Assembly: GCA_963682055.1 (NCBI GenBank) | Contig: OY821741.1 | Coordinates: forward strand, 13,149,197 to 13,213,196 | DNA from: Primula veris | Taxonomy: Eukaryota; Streptophyta; Magnoliopsida; Ericales; Primulaceae | Reading direction: 5' to 3' | Length of the DNA stretch: 64,000 nt | In this document: positions 22,561-35,515 of the stretch, piece by piece | Position numbering within the stretch: position 1 is the stretch's first letter | How the letters are laid out: the number at the start of each line of letters is the position of its first letter | Program-made: the position numbers and the translations under genes | The notes under the pieces: generated by a model | Databases searched by the model: none | The model's input: the letters and a program-made list of their open reading frames with translations, nothing else | Told to the model about the DNA's origin: nothing

Positions 22561-25500
22561 ATCGACTTTCATATCTCAACCACCATAATATCATATAGCA
22601 ATCTACAATAAAGACTGTACAATAGCGAGCTGAACATAAAACAACTAATTGTCCTGCCAATCAATCATAATCAAGAAAAATTAATATCGGTAGGTAAGAA
22701 ATTATGAGCACAACCTGTATGGACCAAAAATCATACTGAATGACTAGAGATCTAGCCATAAAACTGCATGGTTTGTGGGTCACATCCCGCGAAAAGGATC
22801 TTCCATGGAATTCTTCTGTTTACTGTTTACAAGGTGCCGTGGTTTCGTTTCATTAAATCATACGGAAAAAGAAAAAAACTCAATCCTTAAAATTTTGCTG
22901 TTTAACTATAGCAGTATATATGAATAAAACTAACCTGCAAGAAACTATCATTTAATCAATCTCATCTAACCATTAAAAATACACAATTTTTTTTTTTAAA
23001 CTTTGTATTTAATAGATGGTCTCATACTATGAAAAATGCAAGATCGATATTGACATTTGCATATAAATTCTTCTTTTTTGATAATTAATGACTCAATTTT
23101 GAGGTATCTTCATCTTGGAGGTACAAATAATCAAATTCTAATTTCTAATGGTTAGACCACTAATAGGGACAACACTTTTGTTTTGACCACTTTTGTATAC
23201 GTAATATAGTTGTTCAGTAATAACTATTTTTATTGTGCTATGTTACGCGCAGGTGGAACGTAGTAAGCGGCGACCAATTGCTTCTGGAGAGGTCATGCTA
23301 CTCCAAGGATTCTGTTTTCTCTTTCTTTTCAGCTACTTTTGTGCATGGCTATTTTACTTCCAGGATTGAACAACTACAGGTTTTTGTCGCTCAGTCATAG
23401 AAAAACTATTGTAAAATTGTTCTAGACTGAACAAATCTATTACTTTGCAAAGAAAGAGAAACTTAAGGCAGAGTTTAAATATTAGAAATGATAAAGTTTA
23501 GAGGGAAATAGTTAAATCATACTTTCCGTGTCGTTATGCATTGAGTGATTCGCATCTTTAAGTTCCGGCTCCCATGACTTGTTGCGCTTTCAACCATATT
23601 TGTCAAGAAAGTAAATGGAAGCGAGAACCGAAACGAGAAGTGAACATATAAAACTTGAAGAAAAAAAAAGTTCTAAAATTAACAGGTCAGACTCATCAGA
23701 CATTAGGGATCCGGAAAAGAGAAGCGGGGGCGCAAGAACAGGAATGAGAAGACAGAGTTTTCAAAAGGGAAAATATGTTTCCCGATAAGTATGCTTTCAA
23801 CTAGGTGTAGAGTACATATCAGCATATATATTGGTCATAATAGATTTGCATTTATAACAGATTTAAGTCCTCTAGTGCAATCTCTGGAGTCAGTTAAAGC
23901 CTAAGGTCAATCTGTTATGTAAGCTGTTTGGAAGGTTAACAAACAGTAGGAAAAAAATGATAAGGATTTGACAGAAATATGTAAAGAAACACCCAAATAA
24001 GAAAAACACGCACATACAAGAATAGAAAAGATAAAAAATATGATGTGGACTTGGAGAGATTAACTCGGAGGAACGAGAAAATTTTACTATAATATGTGGA
24101 TAAATTTATACTTCCTAATGATCAATGACTTTAAGACTTTCTCTTGAGCCTCTCAATATATCTCTATGTTTTCGTTCAGACCTAATTGTGGCTGTAGTGC
24201 CCTATTACATTTAGACTGTGTACTCATGTGCCTTCAAGCAAATGGGTTGCTCTAGTCGAGTAGTTAGCGTGTCAATAGCTACATTCTGTTTACCGGCAGA
24301 GCTCAAGCCCAACTAAAGTGAAGATTAACGATGGTATATAAATAAAAGAAAATCTTGTGCTTTCATATGAAATGTAATATATTCTTGGAATAAGCCCATC
24401 TATAGTTTATACTTGGATATATTCTGGACTTGAATGTGTTGAAAATAAGCATTGTACTTTCATATGAAATGGAAAACAATATTTTGAGGACATAACATAC
24501 ATGCATTTAAAAGGTTTAACAACGTGATTAATTGTTCCTATTACAACAAAGTAGTGGGGTTCCTTTCTTTCCATTGTTCTCCCTCTATCCCCTCATGAAG
24601 AGGCTCACATATTGGGTACCATATTTAACAGTTTTTTTTTTATATAGTTGCTTCACTGAATACTTTTTATTGAGAATTATATCTTATATCTTTTCGCTAA
24701 ATCTATAATCATTTTCGTGTGTGCAGACTCAAGTATATTTAGGAGTGTCATTCAACTGGATTACTTTCGTAGCGTGGACTGCAGTTAAGGGAAGTCTTGA
24801 TCTCCCTGTTGTACCCACTTTACATTTCTTTAACCTTTTGGACACTGGCCTATGACACCATATATGCACATCAGGTAAGATTTTGTGCTTTGCAGATAGT
24901 TCTATAATTTCATCAGCAGGTCAAATATGTATATTCCAGGACATGATTTGCTATTATGATAGACGATACGACCGAGCAATGAGGGTTGCACAACTGGTTG
25001 GGTGTTAGTATAATTTGTTCAAGTCAAGTTCGATCACTCTTACCTCTATTGTGGTAATTATTATCAAAAAAGAAAAGAGATACGATAAGACCCACTACAT
25101 CTTCCAACTGACACTCCCGCAAAGTGATATGTTCCTTATTTTTTATTAAAAGAAATTATTACGATTTCGTCCAACAAATCACCCTCCACCTTATCCATAT
25201 GTTGAACAGGGATCTAGAATCGCTACACAACTTGTTAAGAATTTTCCTTTATCCACTTCACACTCCAGGCTTCACCCCCCGATCGTTAGTGTTAACGTCA
25301 TAGTCTCAAAGTAAAAAAAATAAAATGAAGTTACGTTTGTCTAATGTTCCGAATGTAATTATGCGTTTTAGTTACAACTGTGTTTTATTTCAGTTGAAAC
25401 TGAAGAGTTATGACATAATAGTAAATAACACACGATATTAGTTTACGAAGTTCAATGTGCTCACCACGTCTTCGTCTCTGAGACAGTCACCGAGTTTTTA

Positions 25501-25572
25501 TTGATATTGTTAAACTTACAATAGCAGACTCAAGTATTACAATACTCAATTACCCCGTCATCAGTATTTGCA

Positions 25573-27474
25573 TGTCACGCCCCGAATTCCATAAAACCGG
25601 ATATCGAGGCATGACCTTTTTAAAACAAAAGGAAATAGAACCTGTTGGTACGAAATTAAAAATTTAAAAAAAAGAAGACTTGCGAGCTAAAGGAACAATT
25701 GACAATTAAATAAAAATGTTGCCAAACACGGCTACAAGGCAAGTTTTATAAAACTAAGAAAATAACAAATGAAAGAATTTGTTCGTAGGCTACAACCTCA
25801 AAATATAATAAAAATGAAAAGAAAGCGGAAGCCCCAAACCCATGATGTTGCAATGCAACAGCTCTTATCCAAACATGCCAACCTAATTGGTACCTGAAAT
25901 ACAAAATTGTAACGGTGAGTCCCACGCACGTAACTAGACGGGACGACACCACAAATACCGTCACTCCATCCCTTAAATGCAAGAGCTCACAAATTCTACC
26001 ACTACGATAATCGACGTATAAAAAGAAATATAATAACATTCTATAACGGGATGAATTAAATAAATTAAATAACGTCAACACAAATCTATAGCAAACATGG
26101 ACCTCTCATGCCACCTACCCCAGTCCATAAGGTAGGTCATTCCCTATCCCCTCGGCCGTCTTCTGTCCCCGGAATTAGGAAGAGACAGAGACCATTGCTA
26201 ACATAAAAGTAGATTTAAAGTGCGCACTTGGACCTCTCATGCCACTCGTCCCAGTCCGTAAGACGAGTCATTCCCTATCCCCTCGGCCGTCTACTGTCCC
26301 CGGAATTAGGAAGAGACAGAGACCATAGCTAACATAAAAATAAATATAGTGCACACTAGAACCTCTCATGCCACTCGCCCCAGTCCGTAAGACGAGTCAT
26401 TCCCTATTCCCACGGCCGTCTTCTATCCCCGGAATTAGGAAGAGACAGAGACCATTGCTAATGTATCAATATTAAGGCCTCGGCCAATAATATTATACTA
26501 TTCATATAACACAATCTCATACGTATAAATATTAAGGTCTCGGCCAACAAATAATAAACCAATCATTTATCACATTCTCATACGTCATTCTTACGTAATT
26601 CAACAAAGCCCAAAAGCATAGGTGCTAGATTCACAACTAGCCAAACAAGTCTAATCAACATGAAAACTCATTCAAGCATTTTAGCAAACACCTTGTATAC
26701 ATAAACTACAATTCATCTATATTCAACAATAATATACCCAATTCTATCAACAACCATAATAACTCATAATCAACGAATAAAACAAGTAACCCATCCATAA
26801 TCTCGTTAATTCACAATTAATATATCTAAGGTCTCAACCTCTACAATTCAACTAATGGAATTAAAAGTATAACAACTAAACCCCAATTATCAATTTAGGA
26901 ACATGATTAATATAAAGGACAAAAACCCCCAATTTATACTAAACGTAAAACCTAATCCTAACATACACCCTCGTCTAGTCGCAATGGATAACCCCCGTTA
27001 CCTTAGAGCGTAGAGGAGATGCTTTCGGTAAGAACCCGCTAACGATGGGTTCCTCTTCTTCTTCTTCTTCTTCTTCTTTTTCTCTCTTTTCTCTCTTTTC
27101 TCTCTTTTTCTCTCTTGTGTTTGGCTGGTTTTAGGTTTGTTTTTGAAAGAAGTGGGCTATTTTTGGTTTAGAAAAAACTGTTTTTAGATAGTTTGTGGAA
27201 GCGAACTATTTGGTCCCCAAAGTTCTAAAAGCTAACTCTTAATCCAAAAATATTGTTTTACTACTCAAAAATAACAAATCTTTAGAAACAAATCTATTGG
27301 GTCCTTTTTATTAGTAAAAATAGTAATAGGTTTTTAAAATAAAGTTTTTCGGAAGAGTTTTGGTTTTTGGCTAAAAATCAGTCGAGTGACCGGTTTTTGG
27401 TAAAATTTGAATAAAACGTTTTTGGATAAATTAAATCATAAATAAAATTACTTACAAAAATACGGGATGTTACA
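25573..27474 (-). mobile_element. Tekay solo LTR nested in a Copia-like LTR
   Basis: TGTCACGCCCCG ... GGGATGTTACA, about 1.9 kb, with three hairpin repeat units (about 26095, 26227 and 26350). No internal sequence on either side. Flanks repeat ATTTGCA exactly (25566-25572 and 27475-27481). A 12-bp match results because the target happened to continue TGTCA like the LTR. The duplication is longer than the usual 5 bp. Confidence 0.85.
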
Positions 27475-28639
27475 ATTTGCATGTCAAAATATTTCTCATA
27501 CCTAACACGTCTCTATATCTAATGACTCCCATCACGAATTCTCTCAAAAATAATTTTTTTCTCTCTCTAATATTTCGTTTGTCTCTCTATCTCTCTCTTT
27601 GCGACACCAAATATTAAAGTGTAATTGGATTTATTTATAGGATTATAAAGAATTCTAATCAAACTCAAATAAGAAGAATTTCCTTTTTCTATCTTTGCTT
27701 CTTTGACTAGGAGTTTTCCTTTCCCTTCAAGTCTTCTATTTCAAAAAGGAAATATCTTGAATATATTCATTCCAATCTTATGAGATTGCTTCAAATCAAC
27801 AAGACTTGCTCTTCACGTTTTTGGACCTTTTAGAATATATTTGACCGAATCTTTATCTCCAAGTTTCCGTGTGCCAGTTTCAGTTACAACTGATATTGTA
27901 AATTCAGCCTACACTTGATCACAACTTAACAAAAACGTTACGTATTAACTGTTTACATAATTAGAGTTCAATATAAGTTAACACAATCTATTTTTGATAA
28001 TATGGTGACAAATAAAGAAGTTTCAAGAAACTTGTACTTCTGACCTAACAATCTCTTCTTTTGTCATTATTTTGACCAAAATATCGAGCTGTAAAATATT
28101 TGAAAAACAAACTCTCCATAAGAGTATCAACACAGTTAAAATAGGAAAATCAATCATTTAAGCAAATAGCTTATCAAAGCTACCACTAAAAATCACATCT
28201 TAGAAATATACAAGACAATTCCACACTTTACCCACATTAGAAATATAAACAATCAAATCATCAAAACAAACAATCAGAGCAAAAAGATCACCAATCATCC
28301 TCAAAAGCAGTTTAAGAGCTACTAAAATATAAGATCAAATCAAGGTCAAGCTCAGAACCCATCTATTTTATTCTCACGCTCTCACAAATCATAGTCTACT
28401 CCCCTTTTTGTCACAAATATGTAAAGTTTAGAATTCAACACTCTCATCAGAATCACTTATATTAGAACAACTTTAACCATAATTTCTTTCAACAAACAAC
28501 CAAAATCAGATTTTTCCTCACCAATATCCCCAGATACCTTAGTAACCAAAATTTTCATTCGTTCATAAGGGCTTAATCAATTGTAACTCATATTTTAAGT
28601 GAGTAAACAGAGTTTAAGTGTTAGGTAATTTTAATAACC

Positions 28640-30900
28640 ATTGTACCGTTATTTAGACATAATTTGGTTTCTATTTCTATTTTGTACAATTATGGTCATT
28701 TTTATTCATTTGATAATACGAAATTTAGTCTATTTCTTAATTCTAGTTTGGTTGCGACTAGTTATTTGGATGATAAACTATATATGCTTAATACATGTGA
28801 TTTATCTAATGAAACCTTGCAAACGATATTAAGAGGTACAAAACATAAATTTTTAATGAGAATTCTGTCAATATATGGCACAAACACTTAGTACGCATCT
28901 CTAGAATAAGAATAAAGAGATTTGTGTTAGATGGAATTCTTAAATGTCTTGATTACACAGACTTTGATGTATGTGTCGAATGTATCAAGGGTAAACATAC
29001 AAACATAAGGAAATTAAGTGTTAACATGAGTTCCGACATGTTACAATTGATAAATACTGATATATATAGTACATTCCCTATGGTTACTTGGAATGTCCAA
29101 TGGTATTTTATCTTTTTATAGATGGCTATTATCATTCTCGTTACTCAGAAAGATCAAGGGGTTTCAACTTTTATGATCACTCAACTAAATCCTTTTTTGA
29201 AACAGGAAATGTAAAAATTCTTAAGGATGTTGTGTTTGAGGGGAGATAAAGATAGGAATGTTGTATTTGAAAAAGATAATTCATTTCATTATATGTTGTT
29301 ATTGACAATAATCATTTTGACATTGTTCAAGAAACACTCAAAGACAATAATAAAGATTTACCTATAATACTCCCTACTCAAAATTAAGAGATTGCTACAG
29401 AATAGCAAACTCAACACCTTAGAGGTGGATTGATGCAATGAATGATGAGATGAATCCATAAAACACAATGACATTTAGGATCTTGTCAGGTTGCATGAAG
29501 GTACGAATCCCATTGGTTGCAAATTGATATTTAAAACCAAAGAAGATTCTAAGGGCATCATTGAGAGATATAAATCATGTATAGTCACAAAATTTTTTGC
29601 TCAGGTTTTATCGAATTATTCTTTTAGGGCTATAATGACACTTGTAACTCAATTTGATTTAGAGTTGCACGAGATGGATATTAAGACAAATTTTCTTAAT
29701 GATGACATTGAGGAAACTATATATATGACACAACCAGAAAACTTTGTATTAGATGATTCAATGTCTATGGTTTACAAATTCAAAAGGTCCATCTATGTTC
29801 GCAAGGAAGTTTCCCATCAATGGTATCACAAGTTCCATCAAATCATTGTCTCATATAGTTTTAAGGTCAATACAGTTGATGATTGTGTATATCACAAGTT
29901 CAGTGGGAGTAAATTATCTTCATAGTGTTTTATATCGATGGCATACTATTGGCAATTAAGCGATATAGGCTCCTTGCACGAAAATAAGAGATTTCTAACT
30001 AAGTATTTTGAAATGAAAGATCTTGGTGACGTCTCTTTTGTATTAGAAATTAAGATACATTGAGATCGCTCTCGGTGTGTTCTTAGGTTATCACAAAAGA
30101 GCTATATCGATAAGCTACTTATTAGGTTTGACATGAAGGATTATGCACAATGAGATACTTCCGTCATCAAAGGAGACAAATTTAGTCTCAATTAATGCCA
30201 CAAGAATGAAACTAAAGTAAAGAAATGTATAAGATTCATTATGCTTTGGCTGTTGTGGATTCTTATGTATGCGTAAATATGTACGCGTCTAGATTTGGCG
30301 TACATAGTGGGTATGTTGGACAGATACTTAAGTGATCCCAGCATGGATTCTCGTAAAGAAGCCAAACGGGGTATAATGTATTAATAAAGAACATAGGATT
30401 ATATGCTCACATATCGGAAGTTAGAAAATTTGGAGATCATAAAGTATTCTGACTCCGATCTTGCGGGTTGCCAAGAGATCCACTTCTGACTATGTTTATA
30501 TGTTGTCAAGAAGAGTTATATACAGAAAAATGCTAAGTGGACACTTATACCTCCTTCTATAATGACAACAAAATTCATAGTTTGGTATGAGGCAACCAAT
30601 TATGCGATATGACTGCGAAATTTTGTCACTAGACTGTGTGTTGCAGATGGTATTGAAAGACCACTAAAGATTGATTTTGACAATCTATTAGCAGTTATAT
30701 ATTCGAATAACAATAGAAACTTTTAGAAGTACAAATAGACATTAAGCTTCTAGTTGTTAAAGGAAAATTTCAGAGTGAGTCAATGTCTGTTGAACTTATT
30801 AGAACAAACTACATGCTAACGGACCCACTTACTAAAGGTTTGACACCCAAGGTCTTTCATGAGCATAATGCTAAATGGGTGTTGCCATCTTTGATGATAT
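28640..30900 (+). pseudogene. Copia pol remnant (integrase fragment and RT)
   Basis: Readable pieces in order: the pre-integrase zinc-binding region (HKHLVRISRIRI, CVECIKGKHT) at 28760-29010, the integrase start (LINTDIYSTFP) near 29045, RT at 29491-29925 (ELHEMDIKTNFLNDDIEETI, MTQPENFV, YHKFHQIIVSYSF, VDDCVYHKFSGSK), then a heavily stopped RNase H tail ending near TNYMLTDPLTKGLTPKVFHE (30800). The RT YVDD region just after 29925 is destroyed by a stop and frameshifts. Integrase core and RNase H are mostly lost. Old element, many stops and indels. Confidence 0.75.
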
Positions 30901-31357
30901 GTAGTTTTAGTGGGAGTTGTGTTCTGTGGTTACTTCTTTTGGTTGACACTATTAAAACATTTTTATGTTAAGTTTTTTGCAGAATAAATTTGATGGTATA
31001 TTATCGTTATTGCTCTGAATGTATTATCTTTCAATTATGGTTTAGAATAAAGTTTGAAATATTACGGATTGATCTCGCTACAGATAAAGGACCAATTAGA
31101 ATTAAGCATGACTAAGATCACATTGCATGTATTTTCCAGTTACACATCCATACTTGATCTATGTCGTTGAATATATTTGATATGGTGATTATTGATGGAT
31201 CGAGTTACGATGAAAGTAATGATGAAGAAAATGTTGGTATAGGAGATGGACCAGATTGATGAAGAAAATGTTTTATGAATAATTTACAATTTTGCATGCA
31301 ACTATGGTTATTGAATGTAATTGTCATTTGGAATTAATTATAGCCCAAGTGGGAGAT

Positions 31358-31790
31358 TGTTAGGTTATTTTAATAACATGACATGTGGGCTAATTAATTA
31401 AGACAATTATATTTGTCCTAATATTCTTCAATGAGCTAATTAAGTGATCTAATAAGAATAGTCCAATAAAACATGTGGTATAATATGAGCTTTGTAATGT
31501 GTATTACCCAATAATTAACTAATTAGGGTTTATGCGATTCTAATTAGTATTACTATATAAAGAGTATATGCTTTGGTCACCAAGACTAATCTCTAATAAC
31601 TCTCCTCTTCAATCCCCATCAATAGAGAGATCCATAAAGAGGGAGGATTAGTCTGTGGAAAACCAATAGCCCATTATCCGTTCTCGTATCCAACACCATG
31701 GAATCAGGTATATCATTGTATTAGTTGCTATGTAATCTTGATAGTTTGACATATATTAATCTATGCATGTTAATAGATTTAGTTCTATCA
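31358..31790 (+). repeat. 3' LTR of the Copia element at 28619
   Basis: Starts TGTTAGGTTATTTTAATAAC directly after AGTGGGAGAT and ends TTCTATCA before the TTAAG duplication. The first 20 bases match the remnant at 28619 except for one base. Confidence 0.8.
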
Positions 31791-32729
31791 TTAAGAACGT
31801 ATCTTTTCAAACTTAAAACCAAAATCCAGTTATACTTATTAATACAATCCAACACTTTATAACCACGAAACTTAAGTTTTTACCACAATAAATTTTTTTG
31901 GCCTTCAACGCTATTGTACATAACATTTTGCACAAGAAAAAAAAATGAGTTTTTCCAATTTCAAGTAAATTAAATTTTATGTTCATTTGAGTTGCATCTC
32001 AGTTATAATTGATACTACAAACTGTATTGGAACAAAATGCAGACAATTACTTCTTTTAAGGAAAAAATGATCAATTTTACTTTCTTATTTAGAAATTGAC
32101 ACTTTATAGATCGGATTAACATCAATTAACCAATTATCACCATTTAAGCATATATCAATTTATACAATAATTTATATTAGGATAAAAACATGAAGACCCC
32201 TATGATCACTCTTACCCTTCATTAGGCTGGATTACACTACTTGCTTGCCAGTATCTGATCAGTTAAAAGAAGGGCTTCTTGAGATCCCGTCACGAATTCT
32301 CTCAATATCTAGTGACATCCCGTCACGAATTCTCTCAAGATTAAATTTTCTCTCTTTAAAATTTTGTGAGTCTCGCTCTCTTTGAGACACCAAATATTAG
32401 AGTCGAATTACTTTATTTATACTCTTACAAATAATTCTAATCAAACTCAAATATGAAGTATTTCCTTGTTTTATCTTTGCTTCTTTTACGAACAGTCTTC
32501 CTTGCCCTTAAAGTCTTCTATTCCAACAAGAAAATATCATGAATATCTTCATTCTAATCTTCTGAGATTACTTCAAATCAACAAGACTTGTTCTTCACGT
32601 TTTTGGACCTCCCATAATATCTTTAACCAAATCTTAATCTTTAAGTTTCTGTCCTCCAATTTAAGTTATATTTGATATTGCAACTTCAACTGATACTTGA
32701 TCACAACTTAACAAAAATGTTACCTGTTA

Positions 32730-33174
32730 GAGCATCTATAATAGATATGTTAACTCACTTGTTACATAAAATTTTTGTAAAAATATAATATTTTCCACTC
32801 ACATTGGTTATGTTAAAATTTTGTTAACTTTAAAGTTGTTAAGTTTCTTGTTTAATTTAACAAGAAGTTTAGTTGATGATGTGGCAAATAAAATTAACCC
32901 ACTACGAAAATTAACATTAATTTAATTCCACCCTATCACTACTTGTCTTCCTTTTTTTTACGCATGTAATTAATAGATTGCCAAATTGAAGAGTTATTAG
33001 ACAGTTTGAAAGGTACACATAATTAATAAATAATTAGTTTTAATTAAAAATAGATAACTTAGTTAAACTAACAAACTAATGTGAAATTTAAAATTAAAAC
33101 ACACATGTGTTATTTAACAAGATATATTGTCAATATTTAACATGTAAAAGTTAACAAAACTATTGTGTATGCTG
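32730..33174. mobile_element. MITE, Harbinger-like, TTA duplication
   Basis: Imperfect inverted ends GAGCATCTATAATAG and CTATTGTGTATGCTG, flanked by TTA (32727-32729, 33175-33177). The paralogous LTR at 27935 reads ACGTATTAACTGTTTAC without it, giving an empty site. AT-rich, non-coding, about 445 bp. TTA duplication and GAGCAT ends suggest PIF/Harbinger, but the ends are diverged. Confidence 0.6.
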
Positions 33175-34738
33175 TTAACTGTTTACATAATTAGAGTTCA
33201 ATATAAGTAAACTTAGCCTATTTTTTACAATATGGTGACAAACAAAAAAGTTACAAAAACCTTGTACTTCGGACCTAACAGAAAAGAAATAAACATGTAA
33301 ACAACCCTAGATTCGAACTTAATATTATCTCCCCCAACATTTTGTTATACCGTATATGTTCCACTTTATCCGAAAACACATCCCTAAGATCAAGTTTTGG
33401 ATATTAACGGTATAGTCTGCAGTGAAAACTTAATGTGAGTTGGAATTATATAGTCATGAGTAATTTAAGCATCTTTTGTATTAGTTTCATTATTTTAAAA
33501 AGCTCTCGTAGTGAAAAACATGATCAAAGCTTCAAAAACCTTAAAAATCTTGTTTTTCCGCATTAAGCGTACTTGTTTAAAAACGTTTTAGCTAAGTTTT
33601 CGGTTTTAAAAAAATTGCTTAGTTTAATCAAGACATTCATTTTTTTGCTTACAAATGTCTAATAATTCAAATGATACTGGAAACAGGATAGAGCAGATGA
33701 TGTCAAAGCTAGGGTTACATCTACCGCTGTTCTATTTGGAGATTCAACTAACACTGTAACGTCTCAGAAATTTTGATGTTTATAATTGTAATTTTGTTAG
33801 TAATTTTAGTTTATGGTGTGCATATATGTGTATGTGTTAAGTATTTATTATATTTAGTTACAAGTGTATAATAGTGTTGGGTGTTGTTTATAATAATTAA
33901 TAACGTGTGATAGGTTAGTAATTTAATTAAAGAAAGACCACCCTAAAACCTAATGCTAATACAATGATATAAATACATATTATATATACAGACATACATA
34001 CATATATACAGCCGCACATTTACATACATATACACATTTTCCGAACAGCCGTTTCGGAGGCCGATGTCGGGGTCATCGGGTGTTCGTTTTTGATAATTAA
34101 ATATGTTTTCTTAATATACTCTTCGAGATCTAATTATCTGTGTAAGACTGCTCTTATTTTCACTTTTATAAAAACTCATTTTTTGAATTTTACTCTAATC
34201 CTAATTTACATCATTGGTATAGATCCGTAGCTCATTTTAATTATTTTTAAAGACTGTTTGAGGGCGATAATTTGTCTGTCCAGATCTGCTTTTGATTGTT
34301 TAGTGGGTTTTCAACTTGAGTTTGAGAGTTTTTGATAAATGAGCTCTCGTTTGTTTCCGTAAAAGGAAACAAACCAATCCTACTTTAATAGGTTTTATTT
34401 GTGTGGCTGTTTGTTTGTCGGTTTGTGTGTTTGTGTGTTTGCGTACTTGTGTAGAATATAACATGGGCCTGCTTGTATTTTGTGATATTGAATTCTATGT
34501 GAATTAACGTTAAGGGTGAATTGCGATTATTAATTCTTATAGAAATTGAAGTTTGATCTATAACATCTTAAGTGTTCAGTTGGGAAATTTGTGACACCGT
34601 GAACAGTGTATGTCCTGATCTTATGTAACTAAAGAGGTGAAACTGTGGACAGTTATATATATGTGATTAAAAGTGACTAGTTTATATTGTGTTTTATTTA
34701 TTTAATTATGGTGATTGAGTAATAGTGGTTTTCATGAT

Positions 34739-34754
34739 TTCATACATACATACA

Positions 34755-34820
<66 letters not shown>
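34739..34820. repeat. (CATA)n followed by (TA)n microsatellite
   Basis: About eleven CATA units (34739-34783) running straight into about nineteen TA units up to 34820. Confidence 0.95.
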
Positions 34821-34825
<5 letters not shown>

Positions 34826-34844
34826 TTATATATTGATTTTGGGA

Positions 34845-35515
34845 TTGTAGTACCAATGGATGTGTAGGGTACCATTGAACTTTGGGTCCCTGAGCAGTGC
34901 CTGTAAAGGTGGGTACATTCATACTAGTGTTAGCTACCATTGCACTTTGGGTCCCTTAGCAGTGACTCTAAAGGTGGGTACATTCGTACTAGTGTGGGGT
35001 ACCATTTCACTTTGGGTCCCTGAGCAGTGGCTCTAAAGGTGGGTACATTTGTACCAGTGTGTGTAGGGTACCATTGCATTATGGGTCCTTGAGCAGTGAC
35101 TCTAAAGGTGGGTACATTCGTACCAGTGTGGGGTGCAATTGCACTTTGGGTTCCTGAGCAGTGGCTCTAACGGTGGGTATATTCGTACCAGTGTGGAGTA
35201 TCATTGCACTTTGGGTCCCTGAGCAGTGGATCTAAAGATGGATACCTTTGTACCTGTGTGTGTAGGGTTCTATTTCATTATGGGTCCTTGAGTAGCATCT
35301 CTAAAGGTGGGTACATTCGTACCAGTGTGGGGTACCATTGCACTTTGGGTCCCTGAGCAGTGGCTCTAAAGGTGGGTACATTTGTACCAGTGTGTGTAGG
35401 TTAACATTGCTTTATCGGTTCTTCAACAGCGGCTCTAAAGGTGTGTACTTTAGTTCTAGCGCACGTGTGTGTGGGGAACCAGTGCACTGGGTCCTTGAGA
35501 AATAGTTGCTCTAGA
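34845..35515 (+). repeat. Minisatellite of about 65-bp units
   Basis: Nine to ten imperfect tandem units with the core CTTTGGGTCCCTGAGCAGTG, then CTCTAAAGGTGGGTACATT, then GTACCAGTGTG. Every second or third unit is a longer variant with GTGTGTAGGGT and CATTATGGGTCCTTGAG (about 35047, 35252, 35376), giving a higher-order pattern. Units decay toward 35515. Confidence 0.9.

Larger units (their letters stand above)
28619..31790 (+). mobile_element. Degenerate Ty1/Copia element with TTAAG duplication
   Basis: Flanked by a perfect 5-bp duplication TTAAG (28614-28618 and 31791-31795). The 5' LTR is reduced to its first 20 or so bases (TGTTAGGTAATTTTAATAAC). The 3' LTR is 31358-31790 (433 bp), preceded by the Copia polypurine tract AAGTGGGAGAT. 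It has a TATA-like TACTATATAAAG near 31550. It is inserted in the interior of the element at 25326-33280. Confidence 0.8.
25326..33280 (-). mobile_element. Copia-like LTR retrotransposon remnant hosting nested insertions
   Basis: Minus-strand element. The 3' LTR runs from 28050 (TGTTAGGTCAGAAGTAC) to 25326 (TGAAGTTACG on plus), interrupted by a Tekay LTR. A purine tract (AAGAAGAGATTG in element sense) adjoins the LTR at 28051, as in Copia elements. The other LTR starts at 33280 (TGTTAGGTCCGAAGTAC) and is recognisable down to about 32280. The two LTRs share long matches (CACGAATTCTCTCAA, TTGATCACAACTTAACAAAAA). Flanks TAAAA/GAAAA differ by one base. The interior (28051-28618 and 31796-32280) has no recognisable pol. 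The left edge of the 5' LTR is unclear. Confidence 0.55.

Noticed and set aside
32466..32675. 69-codon frame as a small protein
   Set aside because: It falls inside an LTR repeated at 27660-27870, and the frame is broken there.
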